Part shown: positions 43,876 through 52,762 of the stretch, piece by piece | How the letters are laid out: every line of letters begins with the position of its first letter | How positions within the stretch are numbered: position 1 is the stretch's first letter | From: Myxococcales bacterium | Lineage (GTDB): Bacteria > Myxococcota > Myxococcia > Myxococcales > Myxococcaceae | Assembly (NCBI GenBank): GCA_020846875.1 | Contig: JADLDB010000036.1 | Location: 62,001 to 126,000, forward strand | Direction: 5' to 3' | DNA length: 64,000 bases | The notes under the pieces: generated by a model | Told to the model about the DNA's origin: nothing | Seen by the model: only the letters and a program-made list of their open reading frames with translations | The model's database searches: none | Position numbers and translations under genes: made by a program

Positions 43876-44024
43876 GAGCACCGAAGTTGACAACCCGGGG
43901 GTGGGGCGGGGGTCTCGCGGCAGAGCACCAAAGTTGCTCCCGGCTCCTAAGCCCCAGGCGCAGCAACTTTGGTGCTCTGCCGGGAGACCCCTCCACCCCC
44001 CTCAACTTGTCAACTTCAGTGCTC
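43876..44024. repeat. Large imperfect inverted repeat, 62-nt arms, 25-nt loop
   Basis: Arms at 43876-43937 and 43963-44024 match at 52 of 62 positions by hand alignment, the innermost 20 without mismatch. Each arm begins and ends with a version of GAGCACYRAAGTTG, so the element holds four copies of that 14-mer, two in each orientation, separated by G/C-rich spacers. No ORF lies within. It sits between the substrate-binding protein gene and purB, both on the minus strand, inside 202 bp of otherwise gene-free DNA. It resembles a MITE-like or REP-like element, or a strong RNA hairpin. No target-site duplication is obvious. Confidence 0.85.
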
Positions 44025-44029
44025 CCGAC

Positions 44030-44965
44030 CTACTCCACCGCTTTGATCGGCAGGCCCTTCTGGGCCGCGAACCGCAGCACCTCCGCGCCGAAGGAGTCCC
44101 GCGCGCCCAGCTTCGCCGCCTGGCCCAGGTCCACGTGCAGCTCGACGCCTTCGGGGCTCACCACGGCCAGCGCGCCCGGGTCGACCTTCTCCACCAGGAT
44201 CCGGTTGGCCAGGCGGCCGGCCTGCTGGCCGATCGCCAGCGGCGCTGGAGAAAGCACGAAGAGCGCCCCTCGGCCCACCTGGGACGGCACCAACCCCACC
44301 GCCGGCAGCTTCTCGGCCTGGGCGAAGGCGAGCAGGCGCTCGACCACCGCGGCGTTGCCCACCGTCTTGTCCGAGATGATCACCAGCGCGTCTACCTTCC
44401 CCTTCGCCGTCGCCAGGGCCTTTTCCACCTTCTGCGGCGAGTCGAGATCGACAGGCACCAGCGAAAGGCCCGCCGCCTGCGCCACCGCCGCAGCGTCCTC
44501 GAGGTACTTCCTGGAGTACCGCTGATCCGCCAGCACACCGACGCGCTTCGCCTGGGGCCAGGTGGCCTTCAAGGCGGAGAACTCGAGGGACAGATCGCTG
44601 GTGAGCGCGATGCCGGTGACGTTCTGTCCGTCCAGCTCGTACTTCTGGAAGTACGGCACCATCACGAAGATCACCGGCACGTCGGAGAACTGGCGCCGCG
44701 CCCCCACCGCCGCCGCTGGCCCCACCGCCAGCACCAGCGCGGGCTTCGACTGGGCCACCTGCTTGAAGGCCGCCTCCACCGCCTGGACGCCTTCCTGCAG
44801 CGTCACCTCCTCCACTGTGGCCTTCGCCTCGGCAGAGAACCCGGCCATCACCTGGGCATAGGGCCCCAGCGCCGCGGACTTCACCACCACCACCCGGGGG
44901 CGCTCGGCGGCGGTCGCGGCGAAGGCGACGAGGCAGGCTGCGATCAGCGCGGATCGGCGCAGCAC
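44030..44965 (-). CDS. ABC_sub_bind-type periplasmic substrate-binding protein, without its transporter
   Basis: A 311-residue secreted binding protein. Seen: signal peptide (SALIAACLVAFAATAAE), then the two-lobe periplasmic-binding pattern (RVVVVKSAALGPYAQVMAGF, SDVPVIFVMVPYFQKYELDG, NVTGIALTSDLSLEFSALKA, RVGVLADQRYSRKYLEDAAA, VDALVIISDKTVGNAAVVER). This matches the ABC_sub_bind group often paired with a permease and ATPase. Neither lies nearby. Start: GTG at 44965, which overlaps the upstream kinase gene by 22 bp. Inferred: it acts as a sensory binding protein linked to that kinase, or the transporter is elsewhere. Confidence 0.8.
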   Translation of the reverse strand: MLRRSALIAACLVAFAATAAERPRVVVVKSAALGPYAQVMAGFSAEAKATVEEVTLQEGVQAVEAAFKQVAQSKPALVLAVGPAAAVGARRQFSDVPVIFVMVPYFQKYELDGQNVTGIALTSDLSLEFSALKATWPQAKRVGVLADQRYSRKYLEDAAAVAQAAGLSLVPVDLDSPQKVEKALATAKGKVDALVIISDKTVGNAAVVERLLAFAQAEKLPAVGLVPSQVGRGALFVLSPAPLAIGQQAGRLANRILVEKVDPGALAVVSPEGVELHVDLGQAAKLGARDSFGAEVLRFAAQKGLPIKAVE

Positions 44966-47400
44966 CTGAAGCCCACCTCGGAGGACCTCGAGAAGGACGC
45001 CCCGTTCTTCCGCGCCGAGCACCGCACCGCGTAGTCGCTCGAGGCAAACGAGCCGCCCTTGATGATCTTGTCGCTGGTCCACTCGGCCACGTTGCCGGAC
45101 AGATCCGCCACCCCGAAGCCGGACCGGCACCGCGCGAACCGCCCGGACGGAGCCAGGCTGCGCGCGTCGCCCGCGTCGTCCTCGGTGTTGCAGGTGGCGG
45201 CGTCGAAGCTGCCGCCGTAGGGCCACTTGGCGCCGCCGGGGCCCTTGCAGGCGCGCTCCCACTCCGCCTCGCTGCACAGCCGCTTGCTCTGCGCCTCGCA
45301 CAGGCGCCTGGCGTCGGCCAGCGCGATGTTGGTGGTGGGCGCCACGCCCCGCTTGTTGGGGTACTCGAAGGTGTCGATGCAGTAGGCTTCCAGCGAGACC
45401 GAAGACAGCGACTTCTCGTCGAAGCCCATCATCGGATCGCCGGGCGCCGTGCCCATCTTGAAGGTGCCCGCCGCCACGGCGCGCATCCCCTCAGGGCAGC
45501 CGCCGGCGCCCGCCGGCTTGCTCGTCGCCCCCGCGGCGGCCAGCGTCACCGTCTTCGCGGACTTCTCGGCCGCGGACTTCTCGGCCGCGGACTTCTCGGC
45601 CGCCGCCTTCTCTGCCGCCGCCTTCTCCGCTGCCGCGCGCTCTGACTCAGCCTTCTCGGCGGCCGCCTTCTCTGCCTTCTCTGCCTTCGCCGCCTCCCGC
45701 TCGGCTCTGGCCCGGGCGGCGGCCTCCTTCGCCGACTCCTTCGCCGACTCCTTCGGCTCCTTCTTCGCGGCCGCCAGCGCCTTCTCCTGCTCGGCCTTCT
45801 CGCGCGCGGCCTGCTCGGCGGCCAGGCGCTCCTGCTCGGCCTTCTCCTTGGCGGCCTTGTCCGCGGCGATCGCATCGGCCAGGGCCTTCTCTTCGGCAGC
45901 CTTCTTCGCGGTGGCGGCGGCGGGATCCTCGGCCTGCGGCTGGACGGGCGGCGGCGCGACCACCGGGGCCTGCGCCTTCTGCCGCTGGATGAGGAAGAAG
46001 CCACCACCCGCCCCCACGCCCACGCCCACCACCACCAGCGCCGCCACGAAGAGCCAGGTGTTCGACGACGGCCTGGCCCCCGGATCCGGCGGCGGGGCCA
46101 CCGTGTCCACCTGCGCGCGCGTCTCGGCGTGATCGTCGGCGTCGAGCTGGGCGATGAACATTCCCGAGTCGATCACCTCGGTCTCTTCACGATCCTTCTT
46201 CGCCTCGCGGGCCACCGCCTCGTCAAGGCCGTTGCCGCTCTTGAGCGCGCGGGCGATCGCCTCGGGATCGACCGGCTGGGTGGCATCGGGGAGCGGGCTC
46301 TCGCCGGACAGCGGCGGGGGCGGCGGCAGCTCCGGCACGGGCGGCGGCGGCTTCTCGCGCCGGGGCTGCAGCTGCAGCATGCCGGTGCTGGTGCGGGGCC
46401 GGGCGGGCGGCGGAGCCCCGGCCGCGCTCTCTGGCTTGGGGATCGGGGGCGGCGGCGGCGGGGCGGCCTTCTTCGCCAGCGCGCTGAACTCCTGCGACAG
46501 CTCCAGGGCCGTCTTGTGGCGCGCGTTGGGGTTGGCGTGCACCGCCTTGCGGTACAGGCCCTCGACGGCCGGCGGCACGGCGGGGTTGCGGCGCTGCAGC
46601 TCGGGGATGGCCCCGTCCGGCGTCAGGCCCGACAGCATCTCTCCCAGAATCACGCCCACCGCGTACAGGTCGGCCCGCCCGTCGATCTCCCCGCCTTCGA
46701 TCAGCTCCGGCGCGAGGTAGCGATCCGACTTGCGCGCCTTCATCGCCTGCACGAAGGGCAGCCGCGGCATGGCCAGCCCCAGCCCGAAGTCCGTCACCTT
46801 GAGCAGATCGGGCAGCACCAGCACGTTGTCCGGCTTCACGTCGGAGTGCGGCCCCACCTTGTGCGCCCCGTCCAGCGCCGCGCACACCTGGGTGAGGATG
46901 GGCTCGATCTCGTGCAGGGCGAAGAACTGCCCCTTCTGCAGGCGCAGGTCGATGATCTTCCGCAGCGTCAGCCCGTCGAGGAACTGCGAGGTGAAGAAGG
47001 GCCGCTCGGCGTCCTCCCCTTCCTCGTACACGCGCACCAGGTTGGGGTGAGACAGCTTGCGCGCCGAGCGCAGCACCTTGGCGAAGTGGCGGCGCTCGTC
47101 GGCCGACTGCACCAGCCGCGGGTTGATCACCTTGAGCGCGACCTCGACGTCGATTTCCTTGTCGTGCGCCCGGTAGACGAAGCCCAGCGGCCCCGCCCCC
47201 ACCACGTCCTTCACCAGGTAGCGGTTGGCCACCAGGTCCTGCGGCTTGTACGGAGAGCCCTCCATGGCACCCGTGACCGTGCGGCGGCGGCTGAAGGTGC
47301 CCGTCGCCTGACGCAGCCCACCCGTGGCGAGGCTCTGCCCGCACGTAGGACACTTCTCAGCGGTGTCCGGCGCGTGAGTGCCGCAGCGGTAGCAGAGCAA
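44944..47400 (-). CDS. Ser/Thr protein kinase fused to an extracytoplasmic FGE/sulfatase-modifying-factor-like domain
   Basis: An 818-residue single-pass protein. Seen: an N-terminal zinc ribbon (CYRCGTHAPDTAEKCPTCG); a kinase domain from about residue 57 with GAGPLGFVYRAHD, the ATP Lys in VALKVIN, HSDVKPDNVLV, TDFGLGLA and LAPELIEGG; a Pro-rich linker; a membrane segment near 450-470 (LFVAALVVVGVGVGAGGGFF); a long Ala/Lys/Glu repeat region (about 485-625); then an FGE-sulfatase domain (AVAAGTFKMGTAPGDPMMGF, YCIDTFEYPN, ADLSGNVAEWTSDKIIKGGS). Odd: HRD is HSD, so it is a non-RD kinase, and only one of the usual FGE active-site cysteines is seen near the end (DYAVRCSARKNG). TTG start at 47400 with AAGAGG upstream. 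Inferred: a membrane sensor kinase that reads a ligand outside. Confidence 0.9.
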   Translation of the reverse strand: MLCYRCGTHAPDTAEKCPTCGQSLATGGLRQATGTFSRRRTVTGAMEGSPYKPQDLVANRYLVKDVVGAGPLGFVYRAHDKEIDVEVALKVINPRLVQSADERRHFAKVLRSARKLSHPNLVRVYEEGEDAERPFFTSQFLDGLTLRKIIDLRLQKGQFFALHEIEPILTQVCAALDGAHKVGPHSDVKPDNVLVLPDLLKVTDFGLGLAMPRLPFVQAMKARKSDRYLAPELIEGGEIDGRADLYAVGVILGEMLSGLTPDGAIPELQRRNPAVPPAVEGLYRKAVHANPNARHKTALELSQEFSALAKKAAPPPPPPIPKPESAAGAPPPARPRTSTGMLQLQPRREKPPPPVPELPPPPPLSGESPLPDATQPVDPEAIARALKSGNGLDEAVAREAKKDREETEVIDSGMFIAQLDADDHAETRAQVDTVAPPPDPGARPSSNTWLFVAALVVVGVGVGAGGGFFLIQRQKAQAPVVAPPPVQPQAEDPAAATAKKAAEEKALADAIAADKAAKEKAEQERLAAEQAAREKAEQEKALAAAKKEPKESAKESAKEAAARARAEREAAKAEKAEKAAAEKAESERAAAEKAAAEKAAAEKSAAEKSAAEKSAKTVTLAAAGATSKPAGAGGCPEGMRAVAAGTFKMGTAPGDPMMGFDEKSLSSVSLEAYCIDTFEYPNKRGVAPTTNIALADARRLCEAQSKRLCSEAEWERACKGPGGAKWPYGGSFDAATCNTEDDAGDARSLAPSGRFARCRSGFGVADLSGNVAEWTSDKIIKGGSFASSDYAVRCSARKNGASFSRSSEVGFRCCADPR

Positions 47401-47484
47401 CGGGCGAAAACCTCTTGGAGCCGGTGGCGCGCCGGCGTAACGCCTGAATCAAACTTGGGTTTTTAGTCCAGATCCACTGCACCT

Positions 47485-47940
<456 letters not shown>

Positions 47941-47979
47941 GGGCGCCGTCTACCATGAGGCCCGAGTTCCCTCTCGAGC

Positions 47980-49089
47980 TCAGAGCTCGGTGGCCTCGGG
48001 CTGGCCGAACTGCTCGAAGGCCTGCTTCAGCGCCGGGCTCATCGGCCGGGTGGGCGGCTGGGCCTGGCCCGGGGCCTTCGGCGCCAGCGGCAGTGGCAGC
48101 TCCACCAGCGCCGGCTTCGAGCCCCGGAACGAGAACGGATCCATCGGCCGGTGGCCCAGCTCCAGCTGGTAGTGCAGGTGCGGCCCGGTGGAGCGCCCGG
48201 TGGTGCCGGACTCGGAGATCACCTCGCCCGCCTTCACCCGCATCCCGGTGAACACGAGGAGCCGCGAGTTGTGGCAGTAGGCCGTCGACACCCCGCGGCC
48301 GTGCTCGACGATCACCACGCGCCCATTCACCGCGTCCTCGCTGGCGCGGCGCACCACGCCGTCGGCCACCACCTTCACCTGGGTGCCCTCGGGCACGGCC
48401 AGGTCGACGCCGGTGTGGAGCTGCCCCCGCCCGAGGATGGGGTGGCTGCGCCAGCCAAAGGCAGAGGACACGCGCGTGCCGGGGGCCACCGGCCAGGACA
48501 ACCCGTACGCGGTGCCCAGCATCAACGCCTGCGAGGCGGCGGTGACGGCGCCTTGAGAGGCCGGGGGCAGCTGCGCGGCCAACACCTCGAGCGACTGCTC
48601 CCGGCCCTCCGCCTTCGCGCGCGCCACCGCGTAGGCCGCCACGTCGTAGCCGGCGAAGAGCGCCAGCATGGCCGCCTCCTCGCCGCCCAGCTCCGCCTGG
48701 GCCTTCTCCAGTATGCGCGCCGCGTCCTCGGGGCTCGCCAGCGGCAGGTGGTAGCGCTTCGCCAGGGCGTCCACGATGGCGCGCTCGCGGCCCGACAGCC
48801 TCGCGGCGCTGGCCCAGGCCCCGCGGCCGAGCGCCCGCCCGGGAGGAATGGTGGCCAGCAGCGACGCGTCCGGCACCGGGGCGATCAGCTCCGGCTCGCT
48901 CACCTCGCGCGCGTCGTAGACGCCGCCGGTGTAGTAGGCGAGCAGCGAGCGCCCGTCGGCCTTCGCCCCCGAGAAGCGCGCGACGATCGCCCGGCCCAGC
49001 GCCCCCACCGGGGTGTGGTACGCGGCCGCCCAGAAGCAGAGCGCCGCGGCGGCGAAGTCCAGCAGGCTTCGGGACGGGCGCGCGAACAT
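47980..49089 (-). CDS. M23/LytM-family peptidoglycan peptidase
   Basis: A 369-residue exported peptidase. Seen: a hydrophobic N-terminus (LLDFAAAALCFWAAAYH), a long helical region (about 40-205), then the LytM domain (SSAFGWRSHPILGRGQLHTG, VDLAVPEGTQVKVVADGVVR, GPHLHYQLELGHRPMDPFSF). The zinc ligands (H-x-x-x-D in HTGVD and H-x-H in HLHYQ) are present, so it should be active. A Pro-rich tail follows. Known: such enzymes cleave peptidoglycan cross-bridges or regulate those that do. The downstream end is 39 bp from dut; upstream it lies 3 bp from the next gene, with which it likely shares a transcript. Confidence 0.9.
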   Translation of the reverse strand: MFARPSRSLLDFAAAALCFWAAAYHTPVGALGRAIVARFSGAKADGRSLLAYYTGGVYDAREVSEPELIAPVPDASLLATIPPGRALGRGAWASAARLSGRERAIVDALAKRYHLPLASPEDAARILEKAQAELGGEEAAMLALFAGYDVAAYAVARAKAEGREQSLEVLAAQLPPASQGAVTAASQALMLGTAYGLSWPVAPGTRVSSAFGWRSHPILGRGQLHTGVDLAVPEGTQVKVVADGVVRRASEDAVNGRVVIVEHGRGVSTAYCHNSRLLVFTGMRVKAGEVISESGTTGRSTGPHLHYQLELGHRPMDPFSFRGSKPALVELPLPLAPKAPGQAQPPTRPMSPALKQAFEQFGQPEATEL

Positions 49090-49092
49090 GGC

Positions 49093-49854
49093 TCACATCA
49101 CGAAGGACAGCAGGCTGCGCGCCTCCAGCAGCAGCGCCACCGCCAGGGGAATCGCCAGCGCGCTGCCCCACACCCCCACCAGCCACGGCTTCACCTTCGA
49201 CGTCTTCGCCGCCTCCTCACAGCGCGCGTCGGCGTGCTCCAGTCCCCGCAGCACCGCCCGCCAGCCGTGGCTGAAGAGGACCAGCGCCATCGCCAGCCCG
49301 CCCAGCACCCTGGCCAGCGCCTGGGCCACGTCCGCCGGGGCCACGTCGCCCACGAGGCCGACGAAGAGGCTGGACTCCACCAGCCGCGACACCGCGTACG
49401 CACCGCCCACCACGAAGACGGCGGTGACGAAGGGGCGCACCAGCCGCATCGGCGTGGGCCTCTGGTTGAGGCGCGACAGCAGCGCGCGCCACGTCTCCTT
49501 CCGGAAGGCGAAGCGGCGCTCCTCGTCGGACTGCTCGTCGTAGCCCAGCAGGGGCAGCGCGACGAAGCCGTCCACCGCCAGCTCCCAGGCCAGGGCCACC
49601 GCGCGGGCGATCAACGTGCGCTCGCGGGAGTCGATGCGGTTGACCCAGGCGCCCAGCGACTCGGACTGGGCGAGGATCCCGTCCAGCCAGGCGTCCACCG
49701 ACTCCACCAGCCGCAGCACCTGATCGTCGAGCAGATCCGCCGCCGCGTGCACCCCCACCGCCACCAGCGCGAAGAGGCCCAGCGGCATGAAGGCCCAGCG
49801 GAAGAAGCCGAAGAAGCCGCTCACCTTTTTCAAGGAGGTCGTCGAGGTCGCCAC
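49093..49854 (-). CDS. Multi-pass membrane protein of unknown function
   Basis: A 253-residue protein. Seen: an N-terminal hydrophobic stretch (WAFMPLGLFALVAVGVHAAA), a long amphipathic or charged region (about 45-130), then hydrophobic segments (PFVTAVFVVGGAYAVSRL, ALARVLGGLAMALVLFSHGW, WGSALAIPLAVALLLEARSL). GTG start at 49854. No family is recognised. Its stop is 3 bp from the M23 peptidase start, so the two are probably cotranscribed and may work together in cell-wall maintenance; that link is inference from position. Confidence 0.65.
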   Translation of the reverse strand: MATSTTSLKKVSGFFGFFRWAFMPLGLFALVAVGVHAAADLLDDQVLRLVESVDAWLDGILAQSESLGAWVNRIDSRERTLIARAVALAWELAVDGFVALPLLGYDEQSDEERRFAFRKETWRALLSRLNQRPTPMRLVRPFVTAVFVVGGAYAVSRLVESSLFVGLVGDVAPADVAQALARVLGGLAMALVLFSHGWRAVLRGLEHADARCEEAAKTSKVKPWLVGVWGSALAIPLAVALLLEARSLLSFVM

Positions 49855-49947
49855 GGGACAACGCCATCAACGCACAACCGGCCCCCGCTGATCTTCTCTC
49901 TGCCCGCCGCGCCAACCCATTGAAACAACTACCTTCAAATGAAACGA

Positions 49948-49970
49948 GGGAGCGGCGCTGGTCCGCTCCC
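49948..49970 (-). terminator. Probable terminator after pnp
   Basis: On the minus strand GGGAGCGG, loop ACCAGCG, CCGCTCCC forms a perfect 8-bp GC-rich stem, followed by CTCGTTTCATTTG, which is T-rich though not a clean T-run. It lies 30 bp past the pnp stop. Confidence 0.65.
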
Positions 49971-49999
49971 CCGTCACCTCGCCACCTGAAGGAAGCTCG

Positions 50000-52159
50000 T
50001 CAGGCCTGGGTGGTGGGCTTGGCTTCGGCCGGGGCGTCACCGGGAGGCGGGGCACCGGCGGCGGCGGCGCGATCGGCCAGCGCCTGCTTGCGGGACAGGC
50101 GGATCTTCCCGCCCGAGTCGATGGAGATCACCTTCACCATCACCTCGTCGCCTTCCTTCACCACGTCCGTCACCTGCTTCACCCGCTTGTCCGCGAGCTC
50201 GCTGATGTGGATGAGCCCGTCGGTGCCCGGGAAGAGCTCCACGAAGGCGCCGAACTCCACCACCTTGCGGACCGTGCCCAGGTACACCTTGCCCACCTCG
50301 GCCTCGCGGGTCAGCGCCTGGATCATCGACACGGCCACCTTCACCGCCTCCGAGTCCGCCGAGGCGATGTCGATCTTCCCCGAGTCCTCGATGTTGATCG
50401 AGCAGCCGGTGCGCGCGGTGATGTCCTTGATCACCTTGCCGCCGGGGCCGATCACGTTCTTGATGAACTCCGGGCGGATGTGGATGGTGGTGATCCGCGG
50501 CGCGTACTGGCTGATCTCCTTGCGGGGCTCGGCCAGCACCTTCACCATCTGATCGAGGATGTGCAGCCGTCCCTTCCGGGCCTGCTCCATCGCGCGGAGC
50601 ATGATCTCCATGGTCAGCCCGGTGATCTTGATGTCCATCTGCACGCTGGTGATGCCCTTCTTGGTGCCGCACACCTTGAAGTCCATGTCGCCCAGGTGAT
50701 CTTCGTCCCCGAGGATGTCGGTGAGGATCGCGATCTTCTCGGCCTCCTTCACCAGGCCCATGGCGATGCCCGCCACCGGCGCCTTGATCGGCACGCCCGC
50801 GTCCATCAGCGCCAGCGTCCCGCCGCAGACCGAGGCCATCGACGAGCTGCCGTTCGACTCGAGGATGTCCGACACCAGCCGCACCGTGTACGGGAAGGCG
50901 TCCTTCGACGGCATCATGTTGCGCAGCGCGCGCTCGGCCAGGGCGCCGTGGCCGATCTCCCGGCGGCCGGGGCCGCGCAGGGGCTTGGTCTCGTTCACCG
51001 AGAAGGGCGGGAAGTTGTAGTGCAAGAGGAACGTGCGGCTGATCTCGCCCGCCAGCGTCTCGATGCGCTGATCGTCCTCCGCCGTGCCCAGGGTCGCCAC
51101 CACCAGCGCCTGCGTCTCGCCGCGCTGGAAGACCGCCGAGCCGTGGGTGCGGGGCAGCGAGCCCACGTCCATCACCAGGGCGCGGACCTCGTCGTGCGCC
51201 CGGCCGCCGATGCGCCCGCCGCTGCAGGTCAGGTCGCGCATGTACTCGTACTTGAGCTCCTCGTAGATGCCCTTCACCGGCTTCTCGTGCGCGGCGTAGC
51301 CGTCGCCCAGCTCGGCCTTCAGCGCGTCGAGCATCGCGGTGCGGGTCGCCTTGAGCGCGCCGTAGCGCTCGTGCTTGTCGCTGATCGCGTAGCCCTTCTT
51401 GATGCCTTCCCACGACAGCTTCTTGCACTTCTCCTTGAGCGCCGCGTCGAACTTCGGCGCCGCGTCGAAGGCGCGGACCTGCACGCCCAGCTCCTTGCGC
51501 ATCGCGTCCTGCGCGGCGATCAGCGGCTGCGCGGCCTTGTGGCCGAACTCCAGCGCCGCCACCATGTCCGCCTCGGACACCTCCTCCGCGCCGCCCTCCA
51601 CCATCACGATCGCCTCCCTGGAGCAGGCGACCACCAGATCGAGATCCGACACCGCGCGCTGCTTGGCGGTGGGGTTGGCGACCAGCTTGCCCTCGATGCG
51701 GCCGACGCGGACGCCGGCGATGGGGCCGTTGAAGGGAATGTCCGATACCCACAGGGCCGCCGAGCAGGCCGTCAGCGCCAGCACGTCGGGATCATTCTCG
51801 CGGTCCGCCGAGATGCAGCTGACGATGATCTGCGTGTCGTACGGGTAGCCGTCGGGGAAGAGCGGGCGGCAGCTGCGGTCGATGAGCCGGCTGGACAGCG
51901 TCTCCTTCTCGGTCAGCTTGCCCTCGCGGCGGAAGTAGCCGCCGGGGATCCGCCCGGCCGCGTACATGTTCTCCTTGTACTCGACCGTCAGCGGCAGGAA
52001 GTCCACGTCCCGCTTGTCCTTGGCGCTGACCGCGGTGGCCAGCACCATGGTGTCGCCGTACCGCACCACCACCGAGCCGTCCGCCTGCTTGGCCAGCTTG
52101 CCGTTCTCGATGGTGAGCTCCTTGTCGCCCACCATCACGCTCTTCCGAATGACTGCCAT
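50000..52159 (-). CDS. pnp: Polyribonucleotide nucleotidyltransferase (PNPase)
   Basis: Trimeric 3'-5' phosphorolytic exoribonuclease of the degradosome, 719 residues. Seen: two RNase PH-like domains with the catalytic-region [20 protein letters not shown] and [20 protein letters not shown]; a helical domain between them; then a KH domain ([20 protein letters not shown] near residue 560) and an S1 domain ([20 protein letters not shown]). Length and order match the family. ATG at 52159. It is downstream of rpsO on the same strand, the conserved arrangement in which a leader hairpin usually mediates control. Confidence 0.97.
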   Translation of the reverse strand: MAVIRKSVMVGDKELTIENGKLAKQADGSVVVRYGDTMVLATAVSAKDKRDVDFLPLTVEYKENMYAAGRIPGGYFRREGKLTEKETLSSRLIDRSCRPLFPDGYPYDTQIIVSCISADRENDPDVLALTACSAALWVSDIPFNGPIAGVRVGRIEGKLVANPTAKQRAVSDLDLVVACSREAIVMVEGGAEEVSEADMVAALEFGHKAAQPLIAAQDAMRKELGVQVRAFDAAPKFDAALKEKCKKLSWEGIKKGYAISDKHERYGALKATRTAMLDALKAELGDGYAAHEKPVKGIYEELKYEYMRDLTCSGGRIGGRAHDEVRALVMDVGSLPRTHGSAVFQRGETQALVVATLGTAEDDQRIETLAGEISRTFLLHYNFPPFSVNETKPLRGPGRREIGHGALAERALRNMMPSKDAFPYTVRLVSDILESNGSSSMASVCGGTLALMDAGVPIKAPVAGIAMGLVKEAEKIAILTDILGDEDHLGDMDFKVCGTKKGITSVQMDIKITGLTMEIMLRAMEQARKGRLHILDQMVKVLAEPRKEISQYAPRITTIHIRPEFIKNVIGPGGKVIKDITARTGCSINIEDSGKIDIASADSEAVKVAVSMIQALTREAEVGKVYLGTVRKVVEFGAFVELFPGTDGLIHISELADKRVKQVTDVVKEGDEVMVKVISIDSGGKIRLSRKQALADRAAAAGAPPPGDAPAEAKPTTQA

Positions 52160-52302
52160 GTTGGTTGTCCTCTCGTTGCCTTCGTTGGGAAGGCCTCGAG
52201 GGCGGCGTCAGCGTCTTGACCGTCTGATCGCAACCGCCGACTTTGCGCGTCGGCGACTCCAAACAGAGAATCAAAACGTTGTCCGCCCCCGTGCAGCACG
52301 AA

Positions 52303-52332
52303 GGGGCGCCCGGCCTTCGAAAGGAGCGCCCC
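52303..52332 (-). promoter_or_regulatory. rpsO-pnp intergenic hairpin
   Basis: On the minus strand GGGGCGC, then CCTT-TCG-AAGG, then GCGCCCC forms a nested hairpin between the rpsO stop and the pnp start. No T-run follows. Known: in other bacteria this interval carries an RNase III-cut stem that controls pnp. Here the role is inferred by position. Confidence 0.5.
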
Positions 52333-52347
52333 CCCGGTGGGGATCCG

Positions 52348-52617
52348 TTACTTGCGGATACCCAGGGTGTCGATCAGCTTGCGGTACCGATTCGTGTCCT
52401 TCGACTTCAGGTAGTCGAGCAGGCGGCGGCGCTGGCCGACCAGCTTGAGCAGGCCCCGGCGGCTGTGGAAGTCCTTCTTGTGCGTCTTGAAGTGCTCGGT
52501 GAGGTGGGTGATCCGCTCGGACAGCAGCGCGACCTGCACCTCAGGCGAACCCGTGTCCTTCTCGTGGGTCCGGAACTTCACCACCAGCTCGGTCTTCTTC
52601 TGGGCTTCAGCGCTCAT
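52348..52617 (-). CDS. rpsO: 30S ribosomal protein uS15
   Basis: Ribosomal small-subunit protein binding 16S rRNA early in assembly. Seen (89 residues): [60 protein letters not shown] and the closing [13 protein letters not shown], a full-length and canonical S15. Start ATG at 52617. It lies 188 bp upstream of pnp on the same strand. Confidence 0.98.
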   Translation of the reverse strand: MSAEAQKKTELVVKFRTHEKDTGSPEVQVALLSERITHLTEHFKTHKKDFHSRRGLLKLVGQRRRLLDYLKSKDTNRYRKLIDTLGIRK

Positions 52618-52762
52618 CGTGGACGGCTCTCATCCCGCTCCGGGTATTGAAGCGTCCACCGAGCGTCCGCGGAGGGGTGCAGGCGAGGTGGGCCTTTCGG
52701 CAGGACGCCGGAAAGCGCGACGGGCCTTACCGGAAGGCCCCCGGCCGGTCAACCCGCCGTCT

